From contig CANGTR010000011.1 in assembly GCA_947456855.1 (NCBI GenBank), positions 1 to 41,735 of the forward strand: a DNA stretch of 41,735 nucleotides, given 5' to 3'. The stretch comes from Sphingobacteriia bacterium (GTDB taxonomy: Bacteria > Bacteroidota > Bacteroidia > Chitinophagales > Chitinophagaceae). The first letter of the stretch is position 1, and each line of letters starts with the position of its first letter. Below are positions 16,165-25,013 of this stretch, piece by piece. The notes under the pieces were generated by a model. That model was not told the DNA's origin and made no database searches. It worked only from the letters and a program-made list of their open reading frames with translations. Position numbers and translations under genes: made by a program.

Positions 16165-18600
16165 ATGACTAGACCTGTTAGAATATTTTGGAAGATTTTT
16201 TTTGGCGGCTTTGCTTTTATCATTGTGCTTTTATTGATGCTGAATTTTGGATGGATTGGAAGCATGCCCGATTTAAATGATATCGAAAATCCAACTGCTT
16301 CACTGGCAAGTCAGGTGTATGCAGAAGACGGGACTTTAATGGGCAAATATTATATTGAAGACAGGATTAATGTACAGTATAAAGATATCAGCAAAAATGT
16401 AATTGAAGCCCTTGTAGCAACAGAAGATGAGCGTTTTTATGATCATAGTGGCATTGATGCAAGATCATTGGCCAGGGCTTTCTTTTATTTAGGCAGTGAA
16501 GGTGGCGCCAGTACCATCACCATGCAAACAGCCAAAAACTTGTTTACAGAAAACTGGAGCACTAAAAATTTTATTTTAAGAGGTTTGCAAAAATTAAAAG
16601 AAGGCATTATTGCTGTAAAGTTGGAACGCAATTTTACAAAAGAAGAAATTGCCACTTTGTATTTGAATACGGTTGCATATGGCGACAATGTTTTTGGCAT
16701 TAGGAATGCATCCAAAACATTTTTTCAAAAAGAGCCAGACAGATTAAATGTAGAGGAAGCCGCTGTATTAATTGGAATGCTAAAAGGAGCAACATTGTAC
16801 AACCCAAGAAGAAATCCAAAATTAGCATTAGATAGAAGAAATACGGTTTTGAATCAAATGGTTAGAAACAACTATTTGAAAGAATCGGAAGCGGTTATGC
16901 TCAAGTCTAAACCAATCGAACTCAATTATAAAAAATTAGATGAAACAACTGGCCTAGGACCCTATTTCAGAATGATCTTGGGAGAAGAAATGAAAAGATG
17001 GTGTAAAGAAAACAAAAAAAATAATGGAGATGCCTATGATTTATACAGAGACGGTCTGAAAATTTACACCACTATCAATCCAAGAATGCAATTGTATGCC
17101 GAAGAGTCTGTTGCAAAGCATATTAGCTACATGCAAAAATTATTAAATACGCAAGAAAATATCAAAAACGGAACTGTTTGGAAAGGATTTGAAAATGTAT
17201 TAGAACAGGCCATGAAACAATCTGAACGTTGGAAAAATGCCAAGAAAGATGGCCTTTCCGACGATGAAACTAAAAAGACTTTTTATCAAAAAGTGCCCAT
17301 GCATGTTTTTGCATGGAATAATACAAGAGGTAAAGACACCGTAATGACCCCTTATGATTCTGTCAAGTACCATCGTCAGATGTTGCAAGCAGGATTTATG
17401 GTAATGGACCCGCTCAATGGACAGATAAAAGCTTGGGTTGGTGGAATAGATTTCAAAACCTTTAAATACGATCACGCCAATATCAATACCAAGCGTCAAG
17501 TAGGATCAACCATTAAACCACTTTTATATAGTTTAGCAATAGAGGAAGCTGGCTTTACACCGAATACAGAAGTAAACGATGTTCAACAAAGTTTTGGCAG
17601 TTATGGCATGGTGCCCAATACTGGAAAAACATGCACAGGCGCTACCATGCCAATGGCCTTGGCATTAGCAAAATCCAGAAACTGCGCTTCTGCCTATATT
17701 TTAAAACAACTCGACAATACTGCAAACAATGGAGCTAAACGATTTGTAGAGTACCTCAAAAAATGTGAGATGACGAGTAAGCTTGACCCCTATCCTTCCA
17801 TCGCACTAGGTGCCACAGAAATCTCTTTGTATGAAATGATGCAAGCATACAGCATGTTTCCTGGAAGGGGTTTCAATGCAAAACCAATGTACATCACTCG
17901 AATTGAAGACAAAAATGGCAATGTATTAGCAACATTTACCCCAAAACGCAAAGAAGTAATCAATGATGTGACTGCTTATTCCATCATCAAAATGATGCAA
18001 GGGGTAATGACCAATGGAACAGGGGCTGGAATTTGGGGATATGATGTTCCGGGCGGATTAGAAATTGCCGGAAAAACTGGAACCACCAATGACAATAGTG
18101 ATGCCTGGTTCATGGGATACACTCCTCAATATTTGGCTGGCGGATGGGTTGGTTGCGACGATCGATTCATTCGCTTCAATAGTGAAAATCTAAATGGTCA
18201 AGGCGGTAGAGCTGCAATGCCCATCTGGGCTTATTTTTTTAACAAAGCAGCTGCCGATGCCAATTGCGGCATAGACACGAAGATGACTTTTATCAAACCT
18301 GATATCATGAGTGATGATATCAATATAGATTATATTAATGGCACAACGCCAATACTAGGAGGAGAAGGAGAAGATTTAGGTACGGGCACTTCTACTGACT
18401 ATGAAGTTCCAAAAGACATTAAACCAGAAGAGTTGGGCGCCGAATCTCAAATCATTTTAAAAGAAGGAGAAAAACCAGTTGATTCAAAAGACAAAAAACC
18501 GGGTAATTTGCCTACCACGCCAGCCAATAAACCAGGAGAAAAACCGGCAGAAAAACCAAAAACTATAATGCCTAAAAAGCCAGGGGGAGGAACCAATTAA
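16165..18600 (+). CDS. mrcA: Class A penicillin-binding protein 1A
   Basis: A bifunctional peptidoglycan synthase of 811 residues. The short cytoplasmic tail and membrane helix (about 8-30) precede the glycosyltransferase GT51 domain (about 50-230) with catalytic Glu87 in ATEDERFYDH and the GASTITMQTAKNL block. The transpeptidase has Ser448 in GSTIKP, the SRN motif and AGKTGTT. The C-terminal 60 residues are Lys/Pro-rich and probably disordered. It acts outside the cytoplasmic membrane, and Ddl and the PASTA protein elsewhere in the window belong to the same pathway. Its stop codon overlaps that of the convergent bshC gene by three bases in a TTAA palindrome. Confidence 0.96.
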   Translation: MTRPVRIFWKIFFGGFAFIIVLLLMLNFGWIGSMPDLNDIENPTASLASQVYAEDGTLMGKYYIEDRINVQYKDISKNVIEALVATEDERFYDHSGIDARSLARAFFYLGSEGGASTITMQTAKNLFTENWSTKNFILRGLQKLKEGIIAVKLERNFTKEEIATLYLNTVAYGDNVFGIRNASKTFFQKEPDRLNVEEAAVLIGMLKGATLYNPRRNPKLALDRRNTVLNQMVRNNYLKESEAVMLKSKPIELNYKKLDETTGLGPYFRMILGEEMKRWCKENKKNNGDAYDLYRDGLKIYTTINPRMQLYAEESVAKHISYMQKLLNTQENIKNGTVWKGFENVLEQAMKQSERWKNAKKDGLSDDETKKTFYQKVPMHVFAWNNTRGKDTVMTPYDSVKYHRQMLQAGFMVMDPLNGQIKAWVGGIDFKTFKYDHANINTKRQVGSTIKPLLYSLAIEEAGFTPNTEVNDVQQSFGSYGMVPNTGKTCTGATMPMALALAKSRNCASAYILKQLDNTANNGAKRFVEYLKKCEMTSKLDPYPSIALGATEISLYEMMQAYSMFPGRGFNAKPMYITRIEDKNGNVLATFTPKRKEVINDVTAYSIIKMMQGVMTNGTGAGIWGYDVPGGLEIAGKTGTTNDNSDAWFMGYTPQYLAGGWVGCDDRFIRFNSENLNGQGGRAAMPIWAYFFNKAAADANCGIDTKMTFIKPDIMSDDINIDYINGTTPILGGEGEDLGTGTSTDYEVPKDIKPEELGAESQIILKEGEKPVDSKDKKPGNLPTTPANKPGEKPAEKPKTIMPKKPGGGTN

Positions 18601-20198
18601 TCAATATAAATAATACCGAACGCTTGTCTTAATCCTTGGGATGCTTGATGTATAAAGCGAAGCCAATGATTGCCATATTTCGAATAGAAAATAGAAAAAT
18701 TATCATGTCTTTCTTGCAAATGATTGCCCGGAAATAAACTTGATTTTAATTGTGTGATTTGCTGTATAGCCATTTGAAACTTTTCCTTTTCAGCCCGGAG
18801 CATCTTCTTTTCCAATTGTTCCACTTTTTTTATCGCTTTGCTTTTGATAGCAATAACATGATCTACTAAGCTAACATCTATTGCACCTGATAAATTTTGT
18901 AATTGTTGATACAACAAATCGATTGCTGTTAATTCATTAATTAAAGACAATTGATGATTGCTATTGGCTTTTACTGTTCTGTTGATCAGCTCCGATGAAT
19001 CGGCAAAAAGATCAATTTCGCTAAAAGCCAATTTTGCTAATTTTTCTTTTTGCGTTTTTTCAATGACTAAAAATGAATTCCTTAATACCAAAACGGGATA
19101 AGGAATATTCACTGCTTTAAAAACATTTTTCAATTCCAACCAATAGGCCAATTCTCCCCCACCACCAATAAAAGCTATATTGGGTAAAATCATTTCTTGA
19201 AAAACACCCCTTAAAATTACATTAGGACTAAATCGTTCAGGATAATTTGCTAATTCTTGCAGCATTTCTTCTTTAGAAAAAACAAGGTTCAAAGCGTTGA
19301 TTTCATATTGGCCTTCGGCATTCAATTCAATTCTTTCTCGATGGTTATCAATTAAATAAAATAAATTAATAGCTCTGCCTGATGCTTGTACTTTATAATT
19401 CAAAGAAATTGATGCTGCCGTATGTTCTACAATTGGACGAGAAAACTGTTCTAACAATTCTTTTTGTATCACCGAAGAAAAAGCAGCTTTCAATTCAGCT
19501 TGATCTGGCATCAATACCACTACCCCATAAGCAGCAAACAATTGATTCACCAATTCCAGTGTAGCTTGTTGTATTAATTTCCCTTCAGTATAACTAGCCT
19601 TATACAATTCTATTAACTCATTGCCAAATGGCAGTACCCCTATTTGTCCTTCGATGGTATTCATCATTTGAAGAAATGATTGATCCACCTTCATTCTACC
19701 CACAGCGCCCGTTTGTTTTGTATTCCAAATTAATGACTGACCTCCTATATGTATAGTTCCCAATTCTTCTAAATCAGCATCCTCGCTTCCCATATAATAA
19801 ACCGGAACAAATTGATTATCTGGAAATTGCAGCGTTAATTCTTCAGCCAATTTAACTGCATGCATTATCTTATAAATAAAATACAAAGGGCCTGTGAAAA
19901 TATTGGGTTGATGTGCTGTAGTAACGGTGAATACATTTTCTTTCAGCAATAAGTCAATATTCGTTTTTACTTTTTCTGAGATTGGCAAGCCACTGTATTG
20001 CTTTTGAATGGTATTGACCAATAAAGTTCTATTGGTGTTTATTTTTTTTCTATGATCAATGGCTGCACGTATCCCTTCTACTGTTGGAGCATGTTCGTAA
20101 AATGGTTTTAGCAAATCAGACTGCTGCAAATAATCAGTTACAATTTTTGAAAAAGCTTGGGTGCTATTGTATGACAAATAAGAGGTAGTACAATCCAT
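18597..20198 (-). CDS. bshC: Bacillithiol biosynthesis cysteine-adding enzyme
   Basis: BshC ligates cysteine to glucosaminyl-malate, the last step of bacillithiol synthesis. The 533-residue protein has the Rossmann-like core blocks TAHQPNIFTGPLYFIYK, PVYYMGSEDADLEELG and IAFIGGGGELAYWLELK, and a coiled-coil segment near residues 440-490 typical of the family. Length is normal. It follows the DadA-like gene on the same strand with a 49-base gap and ends overlapping the PBP stop codon. bshA and bshB are not in this window. Confidence 0.95.
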   Translation of the reverse strand: MDCTTSYLSYNSTQAFSKIVTDYLQQSDLLKPFYEHAPTVEGIRAAIDHRKKINTNRTLLVNTIQKQYSGLPISEKVKTNIDLLLKENVFTVTTAHQPNIFTGPLYFIYKIMHAVKLAEELTLQFPDNQFVPVYYMGSEDADLEELGTIHIGGQSLIWNTKQTGAVGRMKVDQSFLQMMNTIEGQIGVLPFGNELIELYKASYTEGKLIQQATLELVNQLFAAYGVVVLMPDQAELKAAFSSVIQKELLEQFSRPIVEHTAASISLNYKVQASGRAINLFYLIDNHRERIELNAEGQYEINALNLVFSKEEMLQELANYPERFSPNVILRGVFQEMILPNIAFIGGGGELAYWLELKNVFKAVNIPYPVLVLRNSFLVIEKTQKEKLAKLAFSEIDLFADSSELINRTVKANSNHQLSLINELTAIDLLYQQLQNLSGAIDVSLVDHVIAIKSKAIKKVEQLEKKMLRAEKEKFQMAIQQITQLKSSLFPGNHLQERHDNFSIFYSKYGNHWLRFIHQASQGLRQAFGIIYID

Positions 20199-20247
20199 AT
20201 GATCAGTAAAAATACAAATTCATTTAAGCATTGCATTATTTATTCTG

Positions 20248-21498
20248 TCAGTTAAATCTGTCGGGATTAAATGAACCAATATCCATACTAGGTTGTTTGT
20301 TCTGAATCAACTCACTCACTAATTTTCCTGTACCAGCACCTAAACTTAGGCCCACCATAGAGTGCCCAGTAGCCATTACCAAATTATTCCACTTTGCAGG
20401 CTTGCCTAAATATGGCAACCCATCTGCTGAACATGGTCTGAAGCCATACCAAACCTTGTCGATTGTTGGAAGTGGAATATCAAATTCAGGATAAAATCGC
20501 TTGACTGCTTGTAGCAAACCTTCCACCCGATTCATTCTTGGCGGTGTTTTAGTGGAAGTGATTTCCATCGTTCCACCAAATCGAATTTTATTGCCATCCA
20601 TGGGGGTTAGTGCTGCTCTACCCTCCACCAGCACTGCAGGATAATTGATTTTATAAGGAGAATTTTCGAGCGTAATAGAATAGCCTCTTCCCGGCATTAA
20701 TAAAATATCCAAGTCCAATTGAGCAGCCAACTCTCTACTCCATGAACCCGTTGCCAAAACAACTGCATCTGTTGCATAAAACTCCTTATTGGTTTTAATA
20801 GCAGTAATTTCTTTTCCTTTTTTCTCAAAACCGATAACTTCTGTATCCTTTACAAATTGCACTCCTCTATCTTTCAATAAATTGAATAATCGGTTCATCA
20901 ATAGATTGGGATATAAATGCGCATCACAATTAAACAATACCGCTCCTTTGGCATTTAATTTAGTTTGAGGTTCCATTGCTTGGAGCTGATCGTAATTCAA
21001 TAATAAAGTATCTGTTAAACCCAATTCATGTGCTTTCTCTACCAAATGCTTGCACTTTTCTGCCCCGGCATCGGTTTGAAAAATTTCCAACAACCCTTTT
21101 TGCTCATATGCAAAAGAAAAGCCTGGAATGGCATTCCATTCCTCATACATTTTCTTGCTTAATATGGCAATATCTCTTAAAGGAATGGCAGATTTTTCTA
21201 CATGCGCTGGAGTTGCAATTTGCATAAATTTCAGCCCCCATTTGATTAAACTGATATCTAATCGGGGTTGAACATAAAAAGGGCTTCTTGAATTCCACAT
21301 CCATTTAAGCCCCTGCTTAACAATACCAGGCGTTGCCAATGGAACAAAATGACTCGGACATACATAGCCTGCATTTCCATAGGAACAGTTATTGGAAAAA
21401 TCATTCTTATCTATAACAGTAACATCAAACCCTGCTTCATTTAAATAATAGGCACTACTTAATCCAATAATGCCACCACCAATTACAGCCACTTTCAT
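20248..21498 (-). CDS. dadA: FAD-dependent D-amino-acid dehydrogenase (DadA-like)
   Basis: A 416-residue DAO-family flavoprotein. The N-terminal dinucleotide-binding motif VIGGGIIGLSSAYYL (residues 5-19) binds FAD, and SYGNAGYVCPSHFVPLATPG and the C-terminal GHSMVGLSLGAGTGKL block match the DadA small-subunit type. These oxidise D-amino acids at the inner face of the membrane. The substrate cannot be fixed: related enzymes oxidise D-alanine, hydroxyproline epimers or other amino acids. It is the first gene of a probable two-gene unit with bshC. Confidence 0.82.
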   Translation of the reverse strand: MKVAVIGGGIIGLSSAYYLNEAGFDVTVIDKNDFSNNCSYGNAGYVCPSHFVPLATPGIVKQGLKWMWNSRSPFYVQPRLDISLIKWGLKFMQIATPAHVEKSAIPLRDIAILSKKMYEEWNAIPGFSFAYEQKGLLEIFQTDAGAEKCKHLVEKAHELGLTDTLLLNYDQLQAMEPQTKLNAKGAVLFNCDAHLYPNLLMNRLFNLLKDRGVQFVKDTEVIGFEKKGKEITAIKTNKEFYATDAVVLATGSWSRELAAQLDLDILLMPGRGYSITLENSPYKINYPAVLVEGRAALTPMDGNKIRFGGTMEITSTKTPPRMNRVEGLLQAVKRFYPEFDIPLPTIDKVWYGFRPCSADGLPYLGKPAKWNNLVMATGHSMVGLSLGAGTGKLVSELIQNKQPSMDIGSFNPDRFN

Positions 21499-21608
21499 TG
21501 ATAATTGTTTTAAATATTTCGGAAAATTACAGAAAAAATAGCTTACTAGGGGAAGAACTGACTCATTTTAGGTTCTTTCAAGTAACTTAGATAACTAGAA
21601 CTGTTGAT

Positions 21609-22868
21609 ATGGAAACATACGGAAGAATTTTATTATTTGCAATGCCCGCATTTTTGGCATTGGTACTATTTGAAAAATGGTGGGGATGGAGAAAGGGAAA
21701 TGATACAGTAAGAACCATGGACATGATAGCTAGCCTCAGTTCTGGAATTACCAACTCCACAAAAGATGTGCTGGGGCTAAGTATTGCCGTGCTTAGTTAC
21801 GATTGGATGGTAAACCATTGGGCTTTGTTTCAGATCAATTCTACCATATTGATTTACATCATTGCATTTATTGCTTTGGACTTAACAGGCTATTTAGTAC
21901 ATCGTATAGACCATGAAATCAACTTTTTTTGGAATGCACATTTAATTCATCACAGCAGCGAGGAATTTAATTTGGCCTGTGCTTTAAGGCAAAGCATTTC
22001 CACTTTTTTCAGACTTTTTACCATTTTTTTATTACCAGCTGCATTATTGGGGGTGCCAACCCAGGTAATTGCCATAGTAGCACCCTTGCATTTATTTGCT
22101 CAATTCTGGTATCACACTCAACATATCCATAAATTAGGTTGGCTAGAAAATATCATCGTTACTCCTTCCCACCATCGAGTTCATCATGCACTGAACCCAG
22201 AATACCTCGATAAAAATTATGGACAAATTTTTATTTTTTGGGATAAATGGTTTGGCACATTTCAAGAAGAATTACCAACCATAAAACCTGTTTACGGAAT
22301 TACAAGACCAGTGCAAACTTGGAACCCAATTAAAATCAATTTCACCCATATTGCACTGCTGATAAAAGATGCATGGCATACAAAAAAATTAATCGACAAA
22401 ATAAGAATATGGTTTATGCCCACCGGATGGAGACCTTCAGATGTATCCAACCAATATCCCATATACAAAATTGATGACCCTTATCATTTTCAGAAGTACG
22501 ATACCATGAATAACAAATGGTTAACTACCTGGACATGGATACAAATTTCAATCCTGCTGCTTTTCATCAGCTATCTGTTTGGGAATATCGCAACTATTGG
22601 AAGTCCTGGAATGTTTTTCTATGGTGCTTTTATTTATGTATATGTTTATGCATTCACCGATTTAATGGACGAAAATGCCAATGCATGGATCTGGGAAATG
22701 AGTAAGTCGGTTGTAGGTATTATTTTATTGTATACAACCAAAGATTGGTTTGGAATTGGAAATATTTGGGCAGCATTGCCCTATATGATTGCCGCTTATT
22801 TTGTTGTTTCACCAATCATTGTATTTCAACTTGCAAAAGCCAACTTTAAAGCACCCTCAATGGCATAA
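21609..22868 (+). CDS. Sterol desaturase/fatty-acid hydroxylase family, alkylglycerol monooxygenase-like
   Basis: A 419-residue integral-membrane di-iron oxygenase. The histidine boxes are HRIDHE, HLIHH and SPSHHRVHH-like (TPSHHRVHHALN), each expected to bind iron. The wider blocks (HLIHHSSEEFNLACALRQS and DKNYGQIFIFWDKWFGTF) resemble the eukaryotic alkylglycerol monooxygenase TMEM195/AGMO more than sterol C5-desaturases. AGMO cleaves ether bonds of alkylglycerols using tetrahydrobiopterin, but the substrate here is unknown. Four to five membrane segments flank the motifs, and about 120 C-terminal residues form an extra hydrophobic domain. It is convergent with cdd, with only one base between stop codons. 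Confidence 0.85.
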   Translation: METYGRILLFAMPAFLALVLFEKWWGWRKGNDTVRTMDMIASLSSGITNSTKDVLGLSIAVLSYDWMVNHWALFQINSTILIYIIAFIALDLTGYLVHRIDHEINFFWNAHLIHHSSEEFNLACALRQSISTFFRLFTIFLLPAALLGVPTQVIAIVAPLHLFAQFWYHTQHIHKLGWLENIIVTPSHHRVHHALNPEYLDKNYGQIFIFWDKWFGTFQEELPTIKPVYGITRPVQTWNPIKINFTHIALLIKDAWHTKKLIDKIRIWFMPTGWRPSDVSNQYPIYKIDDPYHFQKYDTMNNKWLTTWTWIQISILLLFISYLFGNIATIGSPGMFFYGAFIYVYVYAFTDLMDENANAWIWEMSKSVVGIILLYTTKDWFGIGNIWAALPYMIAAYFVVSPIIVFQLAKANFKAPSMA

Positions 22869-22869
22869 G

Positions 22870-23355
22870 TTATAACAAATCATCACTTGTAAAACTCAAT
22901 GGCAATAGCATTGCAGCATTGGGAATAATAAATACTTTGCCTTCCATTCCACTCATGATCAATCTTATCGGATGTTTAAGCCTAGATTCATATTCCAATA
23001 AACTTTGTCGGCATATTCCACATGGAGAAATAGGATGATCACTCTCTCCATTTAAATTATGGTAGCTGATAGCCATCGTATGAATTGCTGTATTTGGATG
23101 AAAAGAAGAAATGGCTGATATCAATACTCTTTCTGCGCACAAACCAACAGGAAAGCTTGCATTCTCCTGATTACTTCCATTCACTATTTCTCCATTAGCT
23201 AATAATGCTGCTGCACCTACTTGAAAATTGGAATAGGGTGCATAGGCAGTAGCTGTGATACTCCTTGCTGTCTCTAATAAATTAGCATCAACCTTATTCA
23301 ACCCTTTTATTGATTGATAAACCTCATAAATAAAATGTACTTCTTTCTGCTTCAT
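22870..23355 (-). CDS. cdd: Cytidine deaminase
   Basis: A 160-residue zinc-dependent enzyme converting cytidine and deoxycytidine to uridines for pyrimidine salvage. Zinc and catalytic residues are in CAERVLISA (Cys73, Glu75) and PCGICRQ (Cys112, Cys115), the homotetrameric-type arrangement; YSNFQVGAA (41-49) lines the substrate pocket. I start at the ATG 23355, since the longer reading frame to 23430 would run back through the lepB terminator. The coding region abuts the convergent hydroxylase gene. Confidence 0.95.
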   Translation of the reverse strand: MKQKEVHFIYEVYQSIKGLNKVDANLLETARSITATAYAPYSNFQVGAAALLANGEIVNGSNQENASFPVGLCAERVLISAISSFHPNTAIHTMAISYHNLNGESDHPISPCGICRQSLLEYESRLKHPIRLIMSGMEGKVFIIPNAAMLLPLSFTSDDLL

Positions 23356-23374
23356 AACCAAAACCAATTTAGAC

Positions 23375-23407
23375 AAAAAAGTCCTCCAAGCATTATGCCA
23401 GGAGGAC
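23375..23407 (-). terminator. Terminator after lepB
   Basis: GTCCTCC (23381-23387) pairs with GGAGGAC (23401-23407). On the minus strand the stem is followed by a T6 run. It closes the lepB transcript before cdd begins. Confidence 0.85.
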
Positions 23408-23433
23408 CCGCTTGGTATTGGAAGATACAACTT

Positions 23434-24942
23434 TTAATTGATTACCTTAAATATACGCTTCCATCTTGGGCCCTTCTCCCAACTGAACCAAATCAATGAA
23501 GCTTTCCCTACTATATTGGTTTCTGGAACAAAACCCCAAAACCTACTATCCTGACTTCTGTGTCGATTATCGCCCATCATCCAATAATAATTCAATGTAG
23601 GAACATAGCGATTGGTTTCTTTTCCATTGATGATAAACTTACCATTAACTTCTTCTAAAGTATTTTTTTCATACACGGTTATCAATCTTCTATACATTTC
23701 AATGGTTGAAGCGTTTACTGGAATAGCCTCTCCTTTTTTAGGAATTTTTATTGGGCCATAATTATCAAGGGTCCAAGGATAATTGGCATCATCATTCGGA
23801 AAAAACATACCAACATGCGTATCAACATATTTTTCCATTGATACAACATTTGGTTGAGCTTTTACTTTTGCAGCTTCACTTGCTGTCATGTTAAAAACCA
23901 CAGTAAACTTGTCAGGCCCTTGCGAATATTGCCCTTTTGTATCTTCTGGATCTATTCCCAATTCATTCTTTAAAAAATCATCGGCAAAGGAATTTCCATT
24001 TGTGGTAACAATGTATTCAGTTTGTGCTCCTGGTGGTTCATACGCAGGTTGATTATTTACAAATAATTCGGCATTTTTAACTTGGATGACATCTCCAGCT
24101 ATACCAACGCAACGTTTGATATAGTTGTCTGTTTTATCCATGGGATGAACAAGAATAGGATACTCCGCCATTAATGCTTCTCTATTGCCTTTGTATTGGC
24201 TGCTTCTCAACACTTCATAGTAAGTAATCTTGCTTCCAAAGTCTGGTAAATTAATGATGGTATCCCCCGCAGGAAAGTTAAATACCACAGCATCATTTCT
24301 TTGTACTTCATTAATAACAGGAAGACGTTTATATGGTATTTGAACCTCTTTAATATAGGAAGGCGTAGTTATTGAAAAAGGCATTGTATTGTGTACAAAA
24401 GGAAAAGACAAAGGTGTTTGAGGAACTCTTGCCCCGTAAGTCATTTTACTCACAAACAAAAAATCATTCACCAACAATGTTTTTTCCATACTTTCTGTTG
24501 GAATCACGTAAGCCTCAAATACAAAAGTTCTGATTAATGTTGCGGCAACCACTGCAAAAACACCAGCATCAATCCACTCTCTGGATGCTGGTTTATAATA
24601 TAATTTTAAAGACTCAGGTCCATAAAATTTTTCTTTTTGTGAAAAGCCTAAATAAGGAAAATAGATAAAAGGAATTAAAACAGTTGCCGCATGATCTAGC
24701 ACAGAAACTTTCTTAAAATTCATTACAAAGATGATGGCAATCCAAATGGTGATGAACTGTCCTGCAATAGGAATAAGTTGTAACCAAAACCAATACTGCT
24801 TAATACCGGTTTTTTGAACAATTAACCAGGTATTGTAAAATGGAATCAATGCTTTCCAAGGCTCAATTCCAGCTTTCTTAAACATCCCATACAAACCAAT
24901 ATGCCAACCAATGAATCCAACAATAAAAAGCAATAATCCCAT
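23434..24942 (-). CDS. lepB: Signal peptidase I, Bacteroidota type
   Basis: LepB removes signal peptides from exported proteins at the outer face of the inner membrane. The 502-residue protein starts with an N-terminal multi-helix region (about 1-100), then a membrane anchor near 125-145. The catalytic serine is in IPTESMEKTL (Ser151) and the lysine in NYIKRCVGIAGD (Lys276). The C-terminal MMGDNRHRSQDSRFWGF block is the family box E. It is much longer than E. coli LepB because of inserts between boxes, usual in this phylum. It lies 71 bases after the response-regulator gene, with its own promoter box at 24963-24970, and ends at a terminator. Confidence 0.95.
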   Translation of the reverse strand: MGLLLFIVGFIGWHIGLYGMFKKAGIEPWKALIPFYNTWLIVQKTGIKQYWFWLQLIPIAGQFITIWIAIIFVMNFKKVSVLDHAATVLIPFIYFPYLGFSQKEKFYGPESLKLYYKPASREWIDAGVFAVVAATLIRTFVFEAYVIPTESMEKTLLVNDFLFVSKMTYGARVPQTPLSFPFVHNTMPFSITTPSYIKEVQIPYKRLPVINEVQRNDAVVFNFPAGDTIINLPDFGSKITYYEVLRSSQYKGNREALMAEYPILVHPMDKTDNYIKRCVGIAGDVIQVKNAELFVNNQPAYEPPGAQTEYIVTTNGNSFADDFLKNELGIDPEDTKGQYSQGPDKFTVVFNMTASEAAKVKAQPNVVSMEKYVDTHVGMFFPNDDANYPWTLDNYGPIKIPKKGEAIPVNASTIEMYRRLITVYEKNTLEEVNGKFIINGKETNRYVPTLNYYWMMGDNRHRSQDSRFWGFVPETNIVGKASLIWFSWEKGPRWKRIFKVIN

Positions 24943-24962
24943 AATATTATATTAAGTAGTAA

Positions 24963-24970
24963 CAAAAATA
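24963..24970 (-). promoter_or_regulatory. -7 box for lepB
   Basis: The minus strand reads TATTTTTG, an exact TAnnTTTG, with a TTG 22 bases upstream. It sits 20 bases before the lepB ATG at 24942, so lepB may be transcribed separately from the regulator gene. Confidence 0.55.
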
Positions 24971-25013
24971 TCCAATTAGTATGCAAACTGCCCAATTATT
25001 ACAAAATGTTTTA

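Noticed and set aside
24943-25013. Possible missing Fis domain of the response regulator lost by a frameshift
   Set aside because: Only 71 bases remain before lepB and they hold the lepB promoter box, so there is no room for a displaced helix-turn-helix.
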